Assembly (NCBI RefSeq): GCF_019857205.1
Contig: NZ_JAHWXO010000002.1
Span: 186,001-250,000 of the forward strand
From: Qipengyuania pacifica
GTDB lineage: Bacteria > Pseudomonadota > Alphaproteobacteria > Sphingomonadales > Sphingomonadaceae
Reading direction: 5' to 3'
Length of the DNA: 64,000 nt
Positions within the stretch are counted from its first letter, which is position 1. Each line of letters starts with the position of its first letter. This document shows, in pieces, positions 1 to 9,099 of the stretch. The translations under genes were made by a program, and so were the position numbers. The notes below the pieces were generated by a model, which was not told the DNA's origin, ran no database searches, and was given only the letters and a program-made list of their open reading frames with translations.

Positions 1-136
1 CCCGGCACCGGCGAAATATGCGCTCAGCCGGGTACACGACTGGTTTTCGCCCGATGTCCGCCTGCCGCTGTGCAATGCCAGCGAGGCGAGCCGCAAGGCA
101 GTGGACGAGGCGCTCGAGATTGCAGGCCTGATCTAG
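1..136 (+). CDS. dapA: 4-hydroxy-tetrahydrodipicolinate synthase, C-terminal end only
   Basis: This is the last 44 codons of a gene that begins before the window. The readable tail contains KYALSRVHDWFSPDVRLPL followed by a short helical end and the stop TAG at 134-136. It resembles the C-terminus of alphaproteobacterial DapA, which condenses pyruvate with aspartate semialdehyde in cytoplasmic lysine and diaminopimelate synthesis. The catalytic lysine and tyrosine lie outside the window, so the call rests on the tail alone. The stop overlaps the stop of the convergent gene at 133-1206, and no terminator separates them. Confidence 0.75.
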   Translation, partial: PAPAKYALSRVHDWFSPDVRLPLCNASEASRKAVDEALEIAGLI

Positions 137-1206
137 AGCACTTCGTCTTCGTCGAGCAATGGCGCGGCGGGGAAGGGCGGATCGCTGACCGCCAGCGCTT
201 CGACGATACTGTCGGAATGCTCGCCCGCGTGATTGAGCGCATCGACTTCGGCGATATGGAATAGCGCATCGCCCTGATTGACGATCGGGAGCGTGGCATG
301 TCCGATGATCACGCCGTCCGATGGGCTGACAAGCTTCATCGGGTCCTCTCCGAAGAGGCCGCCGACGAATGCCAGCGGTTCGCCCTTGCGCACGGCGTCG
401 CCCGATTTGTGGATGCGGCGACTGACCCCGCCGCGCGGGGCGCGGACCCAGCTTGAACGGTTGGACCGCAGCGGCACATGGACATCTTCCAGGCCGTCTT
501 CCGCATCGATCATTCCGATATGGGCAAGCACCCGGAGAACGCCCGCCACGCCGACATTGAGCGCGAAACGGTCGAAGCGAAGGGCTTCGCCTGCCTCCAG
601 CAGGAGCATGGGCGTCTCGCGTTCGTGGGCAAGGGCGCGCATCGAACCGGGCCGCAGGGGGCTTTCTATGATGATGGGCGCACCGAATGCCATGGCGAGT
701 TCCGACAGATAGGGGCTGCCAGAGGCAATGCGTATCTGCGGCAAATTGTAGCGATGGACCGCCGCCGAATGGATATCGATGCCCAGCGAACAGCGATCGA
801 TGACGTGGGTGAGGAAGCAGTGCGCCAGTTGAGCGGCCAGACTGCCATGCTCCGCGCCGGGGAAGCTTCGATTGAGATCGCGCCGGTCGGGCAGATAACG
901 GCTGTGCGCGGCAAAACCGTAAATGTTGACGGCAGGCGCAAAAATGATCGTCCCTGCCAGCATTTCGGGCGACAGGCGTTCAAGCAATCGCTGGATCACG
1001 GCGGTGCCGATGATCTCGTCACCGTGAATGGCAGCGCTGACGAAAACGCAGGGCCCTCGCCGCGCGCCATGCATCACGCGAAGGGAAAGCGCAGAGTTCA
1101 GGCCCGTCACCTGCTGACTGACGGGAATGGCAATGGTCGCCTGCGTCCCCGGCGCGATCCGGCTTTCGTGAATGATGAAAGGTTCTGCGGAAGTTTCGGC
1201 GTTCAT
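133..1206 (-). CDS. Succinylglutamate desuccinylase/aspartoacylase family hydrolase
   Basis: A 357-residue zinc-dependent hydrolase of the AstE/AspA (M14-like) family. The signature runs in order: HGDE with probable zinc ligands H61 and E64, DLNRSFPG at 110-117, and DIHS with the third ligand H146. A C-terminal region after about residue 260 has the beta-rich lipoyl-like fold often seen in this family. The ATG at 1206 is preferred over an upstream in-frame TTG because AGGCAG precedes it closely. Members of the family remove acyl groups from amino acids or act on related amides. The substrate cannot be read from the sequence, and no arginine-succinyltransferase (ast) genes lie nearby. It converges on dapA with overlapping stops (CTAG). 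Confidence 0.85.
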   Translation of the reverse strand: MNAETSAEPFIIHESRIAPGTQATIAIPVSQQVTGLNSALSLRVMHGARRGPCVFVSAAIHGDEIIGTAVIQRLLERLSPEMLAGTIIFAPAVNIYGFAAHSRYLPDRRDLNRSFPGAEHGSLAAQLAHCFLTHVIDRCSLGIDIHSAAVHRYNLPQIRIASGSPYLSELAMAFGAPIIIESPLRPGSMRALAHERETPMLLLEAGEALRFDRFALNVGVAGVLRVLAHIGMIDAEDGLEDVHVPLRSNRSSWVRAPRGGVSRRIHKSGDAVRKGEPLAFVGGLFGEDPMKLVSPSDGVIIGHATLPIVNQGDALFHIAEVDALNHAGEHSDSIVEALAVSDPPFPAAPLLDEDEVL

Positions 1207-1320
1207 CTGCCTAATCGTCACAACGGCCAGCACCTTGGCAAGCGAAAAGCGTGGTGTGGCTGTTCCAGATGAGGGCGCATGCCACCTTGCCCGCGCGAGC
1301 CAGCCATCATCAGGATATCT

Positions 1321-3267
1321 TTAATCAGCCGGGTTATGCTTCTCCACAAATCCGACTGCCGCTTCGAGCATTTGCAGACGTGTCGATGACAGTGAAAGCC
1401 AGTGGTCTTCGCCCTGCAACGTTACCAATTCGAACGGTTTGCCGGCATCCTTCAGGGCATCTGCCATCTTGTGGGAATGCGAGTAGGGTACGACTGTGTC
1501 ATCCAGTCCGTGAATTAGCAGAACAGGTGCATCGGCGCGTTGGGCCAGGCGACGAGGTGAGACTTCGTCCCAGCGGTCCTTCGATCCAAGTTGGTCCAGG
1601 AGGGACGATTTCGTAATACGTAAGCCGCCCGAAGCGCGATAATCTTCGTTATACATCGCCCGAATGTCGCTAACGGGGGCGACAGCTACCGCGCACCGAT
1701 ACAGATCCTGTTGAACAGTGACGCCGGCGAGAGCAGCATATCCGCCGTAGCTAGCCCCCACAATACAGGCGCGCTTGGGATCGACCAGGCCCTGTTTTGC
1801 CAATTCAGCCAAGCCGTCCGAAATATCGGTCTGCATTTTACGACCCCATTCACCGTAACCGGCGAGCTTGAAGGCCTGGCTTCGATTGGTGGACCCACGG
1901 AAATTGGGCTGGAATACTGCATATCCTCGAGATGCAAACGCCTGTGCCCACCAGTCGAACTGCAGGCGATCACTGCTGTGCGGGCCGCCGTGGGGCAATA
2001 AAACAACTGGGAGGTTCTTGGCTTCGCGACCTGGCGGCAACGTGAGAATGCCATCCATCTCAAGCCCGTCCGAAGCTGCGAAGGGGAAGGTGGAAATCGT
2101 CCCGACCTGCTTTGGTCCAAGGGTCTGCCGTTCGTAGGCAATCGCATCGGCTTTACCTGTGGCGAGGTTGACCACGAACCACGAACCGCTGTCGAGATTG
2201 CCACTTGTTCGAACCAGAACTTTTTTGAAGTCAGGTGTCCAGTCGACCATTCGCATATCGAAACCGGCAAAGGCCTTCTTGATTTTTTCTGCAGATTTCT
2301 GGAGCTCTTCGACGGCGAAAACCGGTTCGTCGTCGCTGTTTAGATAACCGGCGATCTGACCGTTCGTTTTGTCGAAGTATAAGCGCTTTATGTCCGTATC
2401 TTCGAGGAAGGGCTTTGGCTGCCCACCTGACATTGGAATTTCATACCAATGCGCAATGTTTTCGCTGTCTCGTGCCGCATAGACTATGTTCTGACCGCCA
2501 TGCGACAAGCCGACGAGACCAACTCTGCCATTACGTTCGTTGCCGGTAGCGATGGTCGACCCCTCCGGCCCCGAGAGATGCCAATCTCCGTTGGTCATGC
2601 TGACGTCCAAGGTCGCAGCAACCTTTCCATTCCCATCGACGAGCCAATCGCGGTCCATACCTTCGCGAGGAGCACTCGCTATCCGTTTGGCGCGGTTTTC
2701 CTTGGTATCGACTTGATAGAGAAAAGGTCTGCCATGATCCCAGGTGAAATCATTTCCAAAACTCGAACCTTTTTTCAGTTCGATTGCGCCGAAAAATGCG
2801 GTCCAGCGGTTATCGGCAAACCGCACTCCGTAATCGCCATTAAAGGCGTCCATCAATTCACGATTCCGCCCGAATACTGTTTCTACTTCCCCGTCATAGG
2901 TTACGGGGATGAGCCGAGCGACGCTGAACTCCGCCTTGTTCGTAGTAAAACCCCAAAGCTTCTCGGTCTGACTGGTGACCAGAATAAGCTGGTCGTCACC
3001 AACCCACCGGAAATAGCGGATTTTCGTATCGCCTACCTGAAAACGGCGGATCGCCTTCATTTGTTCGTCAAGAAAGAGGAGTTGCCGCTCGCCTTTCAGC
3101 GTAATCAGCAGGGCTATGTTCGATCCGTTGGGCGATATCGCTGCATCTTCGACCTCGGGCAGTGCGCCATAAGCAGAAAGCGGAGGAGCGGATTGGGCGA
3201 TTGCTATCGACGTAACTAATAATGTGATTGCCGCAAGCAGCGACGCAACGAATCTCGATAACTGCAT
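1321..3267 (-). CDS. Secreted S9 family prolyl oligopeptidase-type peptidase
   Basis: A 648-residue peptidase of the S9 (acylaminoacyl-peptidase/DPP-like) family. It opens with a signal peptide (basic start, hydrophobic core, cut near AIAQSA), then a beta-propeller-like middle, then an alpha/beta-hydrolase domain. The catalytic triad is visible: Ser506 in GASYGGYA, Asp590 in HGLDDTVV and His622 in GEDHW. It probably cleaves peptides in the periplasm. Two starts compete: ATG at 3267, very close behind a seven-G run, and TTG at 3279 with AGGA upstream. Base composition looks lower in GC than its neighbours (58 of 120 G+C at 2221-2340), which may hint at acquisition. The neighbours suggest no pathway. 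Confidence 0.88.
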   Translation of the reverse strand: MQLSRFVASLLAAITLLVTSIAIAQSAPPLSAYGALPEVEDAAISPNGSNIALLITLKGERQLLFLDEQMKAIRRFQVGDTKIRYFRWVGDDQLILVTSQTEKLWGFTTNKAEFSVARLIPVTYDGEVETVFGRNRELMDAFNGDYGVRFADNRWTAFFGAIELKKGSSFGNDFTWDHGRPFLYQVDTKENRAKRIASAPREGMDRDWLVDGNGKVAATLDVSMTNGDWHLSGPEGSTIATGNERNGRVGLVGLSHGGQNIVYAARDSENIAHWYEIPMSGGQPKPFLEDTDIKRLYFDKTNGQIAGYLNSDDEPVFAVEELQKSAEKIKKAFAGFDMRMVDWTPDFKKVLVRTSGNLDSGSWFVVNLATGKADAIAYERQTLGPKQVGTISTFPFAASDGLEMDGILTLPPGREAKNLPVVLLPHGGPHSSDRLQFDWWAQAFASRGYAVFQPNFRGSTNRSQAFKLAGYGEWGRKMQTDISDGLAELAKQGLVDPKRACIVGASYGGYAALAGVTVQQDLYRCAVAVAPVSDIRAMYNEDYRASGGLRITKSSLLDQLGSKDRWDEVSPRRLAQRADAPVLLIHGLDDTVVPYSHSHKMADALKDAGKPFELVTLQGEDHWLSLSSTRLQMLEAAVGFVEKHNPAD

Positions 3268-3379
3268 ATACCCCCCCAAGTAATCCTGTGTGATTACCCA
3301 AATGCCTTACTGGCGCAAGCGAGATTGATGCTGAAGGGGCTTGGCCTTTCCCACGCCATCTCCTACATGCGCCCGCCTT

Positions 3380-3862
3380 ATGGCTCGTCCCAAAACCGCC
3401 ACTTTCGATAAGCAGAAGACCGTCGCCGATAATCGGCGTGTGCGGTTCGACTATCATGTCGAAGATACCTTCGAGGCGGGACTCGCGTTGCAGGGCACCG
3501 AGGTGAAGGCGCTGCGGGCGGGCGAGGCCAGCATCAAGGAAAGCTATGCCGAAGTGCGCGACGGGCAGGTCTGGCTGGTCAATGCCAATATTCCCGAATA
3601 TTCGCATGGCAACCGGCTGAACCACGAACCGCGCCGCCCACGCAAACTGCTGCTGCACGAGCGCGAGATACAGAAGCTTTTCGGTGCGGTCGAGCGCAAG
3701 GGCATGACGCTTGTTCCGCTATCGATCTATTTCAACGCGACCGGTCGGGCCAAGGTCGAGCTTGCGCTGGCGAAGGGCAAGCAGGCGCATGACAAGCGCG
3801 CCACGATCAAGGATCGCGACTGGCAGCGCGACAAGGCCCGCCTCATGCGCGAGCGGGGCTGA
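3380..3862 (+). CDS. smpB: SsrA-binding protein SmpB
   Basis: A 160-residue protein that binds tmRNA and delivers it to stalled ribosomes for trans-translation. The whole length matches the family: the N-terminal [14 protein letters not shown], the beta-barrel core with [37 protein letters not shown], and the basic C-terminal tail [15 protein letters not shown] that contacts the decoding centre. The ATG at 3380 gives the usual length; upstream in-frame codons are not conserved. In many alphaproteobacteria smpB lies just after dapA. Here two other genes on the opposite strand separate them. Confidence 0.97.
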   Translation: MARPKTATFDKQKTVADNRRVRFDYHVEDTFEAGLALQGTEVKALRAGEASIKESYAEVRDGQVWLVNANIPEYSHGNRLNHEPRRPRKLLLHEREIQKLFGAVERKGMTLVPLSIYFNATGRAKVELALAKGKQAHDKRATIKDRDWQRDKARLMRERG

Positions 3863-3991
3863 CCGAGCCATTCGGCCCTTAAAAAAAGCGCCTGCGGTAA
3901 CCACATCGCCAGCCATGCCGCATTCGTCGCAATCCGCTTCGCGCACCCCCTTGAACTCGCCTTCGAGGCAGCGCATGGCGGCGCTGTGTCA

Positions 3992-4600
3992 ATGAGCAAG
4001 CGCAGATCGAAGACCTTTCTGACGGACTGGATCCGCCGGCATATGCCGACGCGCGAACAGATGGCTGAAAACAAGTATTTGCAGCCCATTGCTCACCGCT
4101 TTCTGACGCCGGAACTCTGGCGGTTCACGCGCCGCAGCGTCCCGCGCGGCGTGGCGCTCGGCATTTTTGCCGGCTTCATCATTCCGGTGGGGCAGATATT
4201 CCTTGCCGCTTTCATGTCCTTGCCCGCGCGTGCGAACGTGCCGTTGTCGGCGCTGGTCACCTTCATCACCAATCCGCTGACCTTTCCCTTCTGGGCCGTG
4301 GTGGCAAACAAGCTGGGTGTGTTCATACTCAAGGTGGACCTGGCGGCGACGGGCGGCGCAGCTCAGGACGAGATGACCAGCGGTCGCTGGTCGTGGTTCG
4401 TCAATCTGTTCGAAGGGGTGGGCGTGACGGTTCTGGTGACCATTTTCGGCTTCGTCGTCCTCGCCATCGTTGGCGCGTCGATCGGCTATGTGCTGGCGAG
4501 CATCGGGTGGCGCATCATCGTGGCTCGCAAGCGCAAACGCCGTCTGCGCGCAATGGAGCGTCGCCTTGAAGACCGCCTGAGCAAAGATGGCGAGGCATGA
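3992..4600 (+). CDS. DUF2062 domain membrane protein
   Basis: A 202-residue protein with the DUF2062 layout: a basic N-terminus, then LTPELWRFTRRSVPRGVALG, a glycine-rich membrane hairpin (about residues 60-80), the NPLTFPFWAV motif, a second hydrophobic region (about 135-170), and a very basic C-terminus rich in K and R. Its molecular function is not known. ATG at 3992 is chosen over GTG at 3986. Its TGA overlaps the start of cckA (ATGA at 4597-4600), so the two are probably translationally coupled. The pairing with CckA is reported as a separate finding. Confidence 0.85.
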   Translation: MSKRRSKTFLTDWIRRHMPTREQMAENKYLQPIAHRFLTPELWRFTRRSVPRGVALGIFAGFIIPVGQIFLAAFMSLPARANVPLSALVTFITNPLTFPFWAVVANKLGVFILKVDLAATGGAAQDEMTSGRWSWFVNLFEGVGVTVLVTIFGFVVLAIVGASIGYVLASIGWRIIVARKRKRRLRAMERRLEDRLSKDGEA

Positions 4601-7071
4601 AAGTGCAGGACGATAATCCGATAATCCGCCTTCCACCTGCTCCATTGATGTTGGGAGTGGTGGCGGCTTGCATCATTTCCATCGGATTGGTGTGGCTGGT
4701 CGGCCAGCAATCGGTGGTGGCGCTGGCGTATGGCGGCGCGCTGATTGCGATCTTGCTGATGCTGCTGCTCGTCGCTCGTCTCAAGGCCGACCCTGCCGAG
4801 GCGCAGATGCTGCAACCCGACTGGTCCGTCACCAGTGCAGCGATCGAAACCAAGCACCGCGCCATAGCGATTGTCGATCGCGCCAACCGGATGGTGTGCG
4901 CCAATTCCACATATGAAGGATGGTTCGACGGAATTTCCGCTCCGTACGAACTGGCAATGGACGCGGCGTCGCGCGAAGCTGCATCGGAGGCGGCGCGGAG
5001 TGCGTGGCGAGATGGACGGGCCGAGGTTCCTGTTGTCCGGCTGTCCAGCGGCGACATGGAATATCGCCTGCGTATCGAGCGCAGTGGGCGGGGCGAGGCC
5101 TATCTGGTTTGGCGCTTCGACGAAATTCGTACGCAACGCAGTTACGATGGCCTGTCCGAACGGCTGGCCGGTCCATTGGGCGAAGTATTGTCGCGCGCAG
5201 GCGTGGAGGTTGCGCTGGTGGCACCCGACGGCATTGTGCAGACGACCACGCCGGGTCTGGCAGAACGGGCCACCGGCAGTCGCGAAAATGCAGTCGGCGG
5301 GCTGGAGTTCGTGCAATTGCTCCGATCCGACGACCGCGACCGGATTTTCTTCGCCAGGGAAGGGCAGCAGGGTTCGCCACAGACGCTGATCCATGTGCCG
5401 CTCGATATCCCGAACGCTTCGAAAATGAGCGATGCGGATGAAACGCCGTCCATCATGCTGTTGCTGGACAGCACCGTGGGTATAGGCGGCGGCTGGGAAA
5501 GCACGGGCAAGGCGGCGATACCGCAACTGGAAGCCCTGCTGTCGGCGCTGCCTCTGGGCCTTGCGCTTACCGACCGCGACGGACGCTTTCTGTTTGCCAA
5601 CAAGGCCTTCTTGCGTGCGGTCGAACGCGAGACGTCCGGCCTGCCGCAGTTTCCATCCGATCTGGTCGTGCGCGAGGACAAGGCTGCGATGGCTGACACC
5701 GTCCGCCGCTTTGCAAAAGGGGCGACGGCCAGCGGCGACATGGCCGTGCGGCTTGGCAACAACAAGGACGAACCGGTCTCGATCGGTCTGGCCGGGGTGC
5801 GCGGGCTGGGCGATGCGGCGGTGCTTCTATCCATTTCGGACTCTTCGGAAGAAAAGCGGTTGCGGCGTCAGGTGGCCCAGGCGACCAAGATGCAGGCGGT
5901 CGGCCAGCTTGCAGGCGGCGTTGCACACGATTTCAACAATGTGCTGACGGCCATTATCGGTTACTGCGATCTCATGCTGCTGCGTCATACGCCGGGCGAC
6001 AGCGATTATGACGACATCCAGCAGATCAAGGCCAATTCGAACCGGGCGGCCAGCCTCACCCGGCAGTTGCTCGCCTTCAGCCGCCAGCAGACGCTGCGCC
6101 CCGTAGTTCTGCAATTGCCCGACGTGGTCAGTGAAGTGAGCCAGCTTCTGAAGCGGCTCATGGGCGAGAAGATCGAGTTCTCGGTTCGTCACGATCGGGA
6201 GCTCGGTTCGGTTCGCGCCGATCCCCAGCAGCTCGAACAGGTTATCATCAACCTGGCTGTAAATGCCCGCGATGCGATGCAAGCCTATGCGTCGAAGCGG
6301 GGCAAGCAGGACTGGAAGGGCCGCCTGACCCTGGCCACGCGCCGGGTTTCCGCTCGCGACGTGCGCAAGATGGGCATCGATATCATGCTGGCCGACGACT
6401 ACACGGTCATGATCGTCCAGGACACCGGCGGCGGGATCCCGGACGAGCATCTCAACAAGATATTCGAGCCTTTCTTCACGACCAAGGAGCAGGGGAAGGG
6501 GACCGGGCTCGGGCTTTCCACTGTGTATGGTATCGTCAAGCAGTCGAACGGCTTCATTTTTGCCGATAATGTGCAGGGCCCGGATGGCACCCCGATCGGT
6601 GCCCGCTTCACCGTTTACCTCCCGGTCCACAAGGGCGAACTGCCCGCCATCATGCGCGCCGACGAACCGGAAGAGCAGAAGGCATCCGAGTGGTCTGCAG
6701 GCGGCAAGCTGCTGCTGGTCGAGGATGAGGACATGGTGCGCGCCGTCGCCGAACGGGCGCTGGTGCGTGCAGGCTATACGGTGACCACCGCTTCCGATGG
6801 CGAAGAGGGACTCGGCATCGTGGCCAATGGCGATACGCAATTCGACCTGATCGTTTCGGATGTCGTCATGCCGGCAATGGATGGCCCTGCCATGGCGCGT
6901 GCGATCCGCAACGTTCGCGCTCACGTGCCCATCCTGTTCATGTCGGGCTATGCGGAAGAACAGCTGCGCAATGAAATCGACATCGAGAACATGTACTTCA
7001 TACCCAAACCTTTCAGCGTGCAGCAGATCAACGCGAAAGTGGCAGAAGTGCTGAGCGCCCAGCGCAAGTAG
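4597..7071 (+). CDS. cckA: Cell cycle hybrid histidine kinase CckA
   Basis: An 824-residue membrane kinase that in alphaproteobacteria feeds phosphate through ChpT to the master regulator CtrA. Two transmembrane helices lie near residues 16-36 and 43-61. PAS-type sensor regions follow (about 80-420). The HisKA domain carries GGVAHDFNN with phospho-acceptor His444. The ATPase has its N box near 549 (NLAVNARDAM) and DTGGG at 609. A receiver domain (about 703-820) has the acidic pocket EDED at 709-712, phospho-acceptor Asp755 in SDVVMPAMDG, and a KPF motif. Order and wording match CckA rather than other hybrid kinases. It overlaps the DUF2062 gene by 4 bp. Confidence 0.95.
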   Translation: MKVQDDNPIIRLPPAPLMLGVVAACIISIGLVWLVGQQSVVALAYGGALIAILLMLLLVARLKADPAEAQMLQPDWSVTSAAIETKHRAIAIVDRANRMVCANSTYEGWFDGISAPYELAMDAASREAASEAARSAWRDGRAEVPVVRLSSGDMEYRLRIERSGRGEAYLVWRFDEIRTQRSYDGLSERLAGPLGEVLSRAGVEVALVAPDGIVQTTTPGLAERATGSRENAVGGLEFVQLLRSDDRDRIFFAREGQQGSPQTLIHVPLDIPNASKMSDADETPSIMLLLDSTVGIGGGWESTGKAAIPQLEALLSALPLGLALTDRDGRFLFANKAFLRAVERETSGLPQFPSDLVVREDKAAMADTVRRFAKGATASGDMAVRLGNNKDEPVSIGLAGVRGLGDAAVLLSISDSSEEKRLRRQVAQATKMQAVGQLAGGVAHDFNNVLTAIIGYCDLMLLRHTPGDSDYDDIQQIKANSNRAASLTRQLLAFSRQQTLRPVVLQLPDVVSEVSQLLKRLMGEKIEFSVRHDRELGSVRADPQQLEQVIINLAVNARDAMQAYASKRGKQDWKGRLTLATRRVSARDVRKMGIDIMLADDYTVMIVQDTGGGIPDEHLNKIFEPFFTTKEQGKGTGLGLSTVYGIVKQSNGFIFADNVQGPDGTPIGARFTVYLPVHKGELPAIMRADEPEEQKASEWSAGGKLLLVEDEDMVRAVAERALVRAGYTVTTASDGEEGLGIVANGDTQFDLIVSDVVMPAMDGPAMARAIRNVRAHVPILFMSGYAEEQLRNEIDIENMYFIPKPFSVQQINAKVAEVLSAQRK

Positions 7072-7120
7072 CCTAGATAGCGTTACGCTGCCGATTGAAA
7101 GACAACGGGAAAAAACTTTC

Positions 7121-7135
7121 GTTCTCCACTTGTTC
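7121..7135 (+). promoter_or_regulatory. SOS (LexA) box upstream of recA
   Basis: The sequence reads GTTC-N7-GTTC exactly (GTTC at 7121-7124 and 7132-7135), the direct-repeat LexA site known from alphaproteobacteria. It lies 77 bases before the recA ATG. The second half also forms one arm of an inverted repeat, TTGTTC-N5-GAACAA at 7130-7146. TTGTTC at 7130 could be a -35 with a weak ATACAT-like -10 sixteen bases on; that promoter is an inference. LexA sitting here would block the -35. Confidence 0.88.
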
Positions 7136-7212
7136 TTTTGGAACAAAGCCGATACATCACGCGTCAGTTGAAGAGTCGATACCGGCTCTGGCCAAGCGCA
7201 GGAGGTAATGTC

Positions 7213-8277
7213 ATGGCGGCAAGTCTGAAGCTCGTAGAGGACAAGAAAGTGGACGCAGACCGTCAGAAGGCATTGGATGCCGCGCTTGCGCAGATCGACC
7301 GCGCATTCGGCAAGGGTTCGGCGATGAAGCTGGGCCAGAAGGAAGCGATGAATGTGGAGGCCATCTCCACCGGGTCGCTCGGTCTCGATATCGCCCTTGG
7401 CGTGGGCGGTCTGCCCAAGGGTCGCGTAATCGAGGTGTATGGCCCGGAAAGTTCGGGCAAGACCACGCTGGCTCTTCACGTAATTGCAGAAGCCCAGAAG
7501 GCGGGCGGCACCGCTGCCTTCGTCGATGCGGAACATGCACTCGATCCGGTCTATGCCAAGAAGCTTGGCGTGGACATTGACGAATTGATCGTGTCGCAGC
7601 CGGATACGGGCGAACAGGCGCTGGAGATCACCGATACGCTGGTTCGGTCCAACGCGATCGATGTGCTGGTCGTCGACTCCGTCGCAGCGCTCGTTCCGCG
7701 CGCCGAAATCGAAGGCGAGATGGGCGATAGCCACGTCGGCCTTCAGGCCCGTCTGATGAGCCAGTCGCTGCGGAAACTGACCGGTTCGATCAACCGCTCC
7801 AAGTGCATGGTGATCTTCATCAACCAGCTGCGCATGAAGATCGGCGTTATGTACGGCAATCCGGAAACCACCACTGGCGGCAATGCGCTCAAATTCTATG
7901 CGTCGGTTCGTCTGGACATCCGGCGCACCGGCCAGATCAAGGATCGCGACGATATCATCGGCAATGCGACCCGCGTGAAAGTGGTCAAGAACAAGGTGGC
8001 GCCGCCGTTCAAGCAGGTCGAATTCGACATCATGTATGGCGAAGGCATTTCCAAGATCGGCGAAATTCTCGATCTCGGCGTGAAGGCAGGCGTGGTCGAA
8101 AAGTCGGGCAGCTGGTTCAGCTACGACAGTGTCCGGATCGGTCAGGGGCGTGAGAACGCCAAGACCTTCCTGAAGGAAAATCCAGAGATGTGTACCAAGT
8201 TGGAAGCCGCAATTCGTGGCCGAACCGACGAGGTCGCCGAAGAGATGATGACCGGCCCGGACGCGGACGAGGACTGA
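7213..8277 (+). CDS. recA: Recombinase RecA
   Basis: A 354-residue DNA-dependent ATPase for homologous recombination and LexA cleavage. It has the N-terminal helix, Walker [12 protein letters not shown] starting at Gly77, the VVDSVAAL Walker B region, the [14 protein letters not shown] loop, and the acidic C-terminus ending in DADED. The start is fixed by AGGAGG at 7200-7205, seven bases before ATG 7213. An in-frame upstream extension lacks RecA character. Regulation is through the SOS box at 7121-7135. Unlike many relatives, alaS does not follow directly: a hairpin cluster, a GST and an epimerase-like gene lie between. Confidence 0.98.
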   Translation: MAASLKLVEDKKVDADRQKALDAALAQIDRAFGKGSAMKLGQKEAMNVEAISTGSLGLDIALGVGGLPKGRVIEVYGPESSGKTTLALHVIAEAQKAGGTAAFVDAEHALDPVYAKKLGVDIDELIVSQPDTGEQALEITDTLVRSNAIDVLVVDSVAALVPRAEIEGEMGDSHVGLQARLMSQSLRKLTGSINRSKCMVIFINQLRMKIGVMYGNPETTTGGNALKFYASVRLDIRRTGQIKDRDDIIGNATRVKVVKNKVAPPFKQVEFDIMYGEGISKIGEILDLGVKAGVVEKSGSWFSYDSVRIGQGRENAKTFLKENPEMCTKLEAAIRGRTDEVAEEMMTGPDADED

Positions 8278-8289
8278 ATTCTCTTCAAG

Positions 8290-8355
8290 CGGGAACACGC
8301 TGATCCAGCATCCCCCGGATCAGCGCACTAGCCGGACTGTCCCCCGGCGTTCCCG
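8290..8355. other. Nested hairpins with three-way-junction shape after recA
   Basis: An outer stem CGGGAAC/GTTCCCG (8290-8296 with 8349-8355) encloses a perfect 9-bp hairpin, CGCTGATCC/GGATCAGCG (8298-8306 with 8317-8325), and a second hairpin, GCCGG/CCGGC, just before the closing arm. On the plus strand it is followed by AAAAAA. It matches no structured RNA family I recognise. It could be part of the recA 3' untranslated region, a terminator complex, or a small RNA. Confidence 0.5.
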
Positions 8356-8361
8356 AAAAAA

Positions 8362-8406
8362 CGGAAAGCCGGTGTGCGCCGCTTCATGGCCACACCGGCT
8401 TTTCCG
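8362..8406. terminator. Long GC-rich hairpin, possible recA terminator
   Basis: CGGAAAGCCGGTGTG (8362-8376) pairs with CACACCGGCTTTTCCG (8391-8406), 15 bp with one bulged T, around a 14-base loop. No strong T-run follows the full stem, although the right arm ends in TTTTCCG. It sits 84 bases after the recA stop and 66 bases before the GST start. Confidence 0.55.
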
Positions 8407-8472
8407 TATGGGATTGGTATCCGCTTCGATCCGGACCTAGTGTAGGTGCGAATCGCACGACAGGAGAGCCGC

Positions 8473-9099
8473 GTGACAGTCACCGTCCACCATCTCAACA
8501 ACAGCCGTTCGCAGCGCATCTTGTGGTTGTTGGAGGAGCTGAACACTGATTACGACATCGTGCCGTATCAGCGCGATGCCGAAACCAACCTCGCCCCGCC
8601 CGAACTCAAGCAGGTCCACCCCTTGGGCAAGTCGCCGCTGATCGAAGACAATGGTCTGCAAGTGGCGGAAAGTGGTGCGATCATCCAGTATCTTTGCGAG
8701 CGTCACGGTGGAGGCAGTTGGCTGCCGGAAGCTGATACGGAAGACCATGTCCGCCATCTCGAATGGATGCAGTTTGGCGAAAGCAGCTTCTTCGTGCCCG
8801 TCATGCTCAAATTGTACACCGGGCGGCTCGGCGAGGCGGCGGCTGCCCTGGCCCCCCGCATCGACGAGCAGCTTGCCGCGCATATCCAGTTTGCGGAGGA
8901 TAATATTTCCGACGATCTCCATTTCGTCGGCGATGACTGGACGGCGGCCGATGTAATGATGAGCTTTCCTGCCGAAATCGCGGTCATGCAGGGATATGGT
9001 GACAAAGCGCCCAAGCTGGCCCGCTTCGTCCAGGCGATCCATGCCCGTCCCGCGTGGCAGCGCGCCCGGGAACGCGGCGGTGCGTATTTCATGTGGTGA
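8473..9099 (+). CDS. Glutathione S-transferase family protein
   Basis: A 208-residue GST-fold protein. The N-terminal thioredoxin-like domain carries NNSRSQRILWLLEEL, with a serine-rich active-site region, and the glutathione-contact turn ESGAIIQYL near residues 65-73. The C-terminal helical domain has FVGDDWTAADVMMSFP. The start is GTG at 8473, with CAGGAG at 8461-8466 upstream. The family conjugates glutathione to electrophiles or reduces disulfides in the cytoplasm, and the substrate cannot be inferred. It is one of three GST-fold genes in the window (others at 34262 and 45667). Confidence 0.87.
   Translation: MTVTVHHLNNSRSQRILWLLEELNTDYDIVPYQRDAETNLAPPELKQVHPLGKSPLIEDNGLQVAESGAIIQYLCERHGGGSWLPEADTEDHVRHLEWMQFGESSFFVPVMLKLYTGRLGEAAAALAPRIDEQLAAHIQFAEDNISDDLHFVGDDWTAADVMMSFPAEIAVMQGYGDKAPKLARFVQAIHARPAWQRARERGGAYFMW

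Noticed and set aside
3719-3976. Minus-strand frame with CDECG in the smpB to DUF2062 gap
   Set aside because: The Cys-x2-Cys looked zinc-ribbon-like, but most of the frame lies inside smpB, and no second Cys pair or ribosome site exists.
5827-8298. Very long open frame on the minus strand opposite cckA and recA
   Set aside because: It is antisense to two firmly identified genes in GC-rich DNA, has a shadow-like composition and no recognisable domain.
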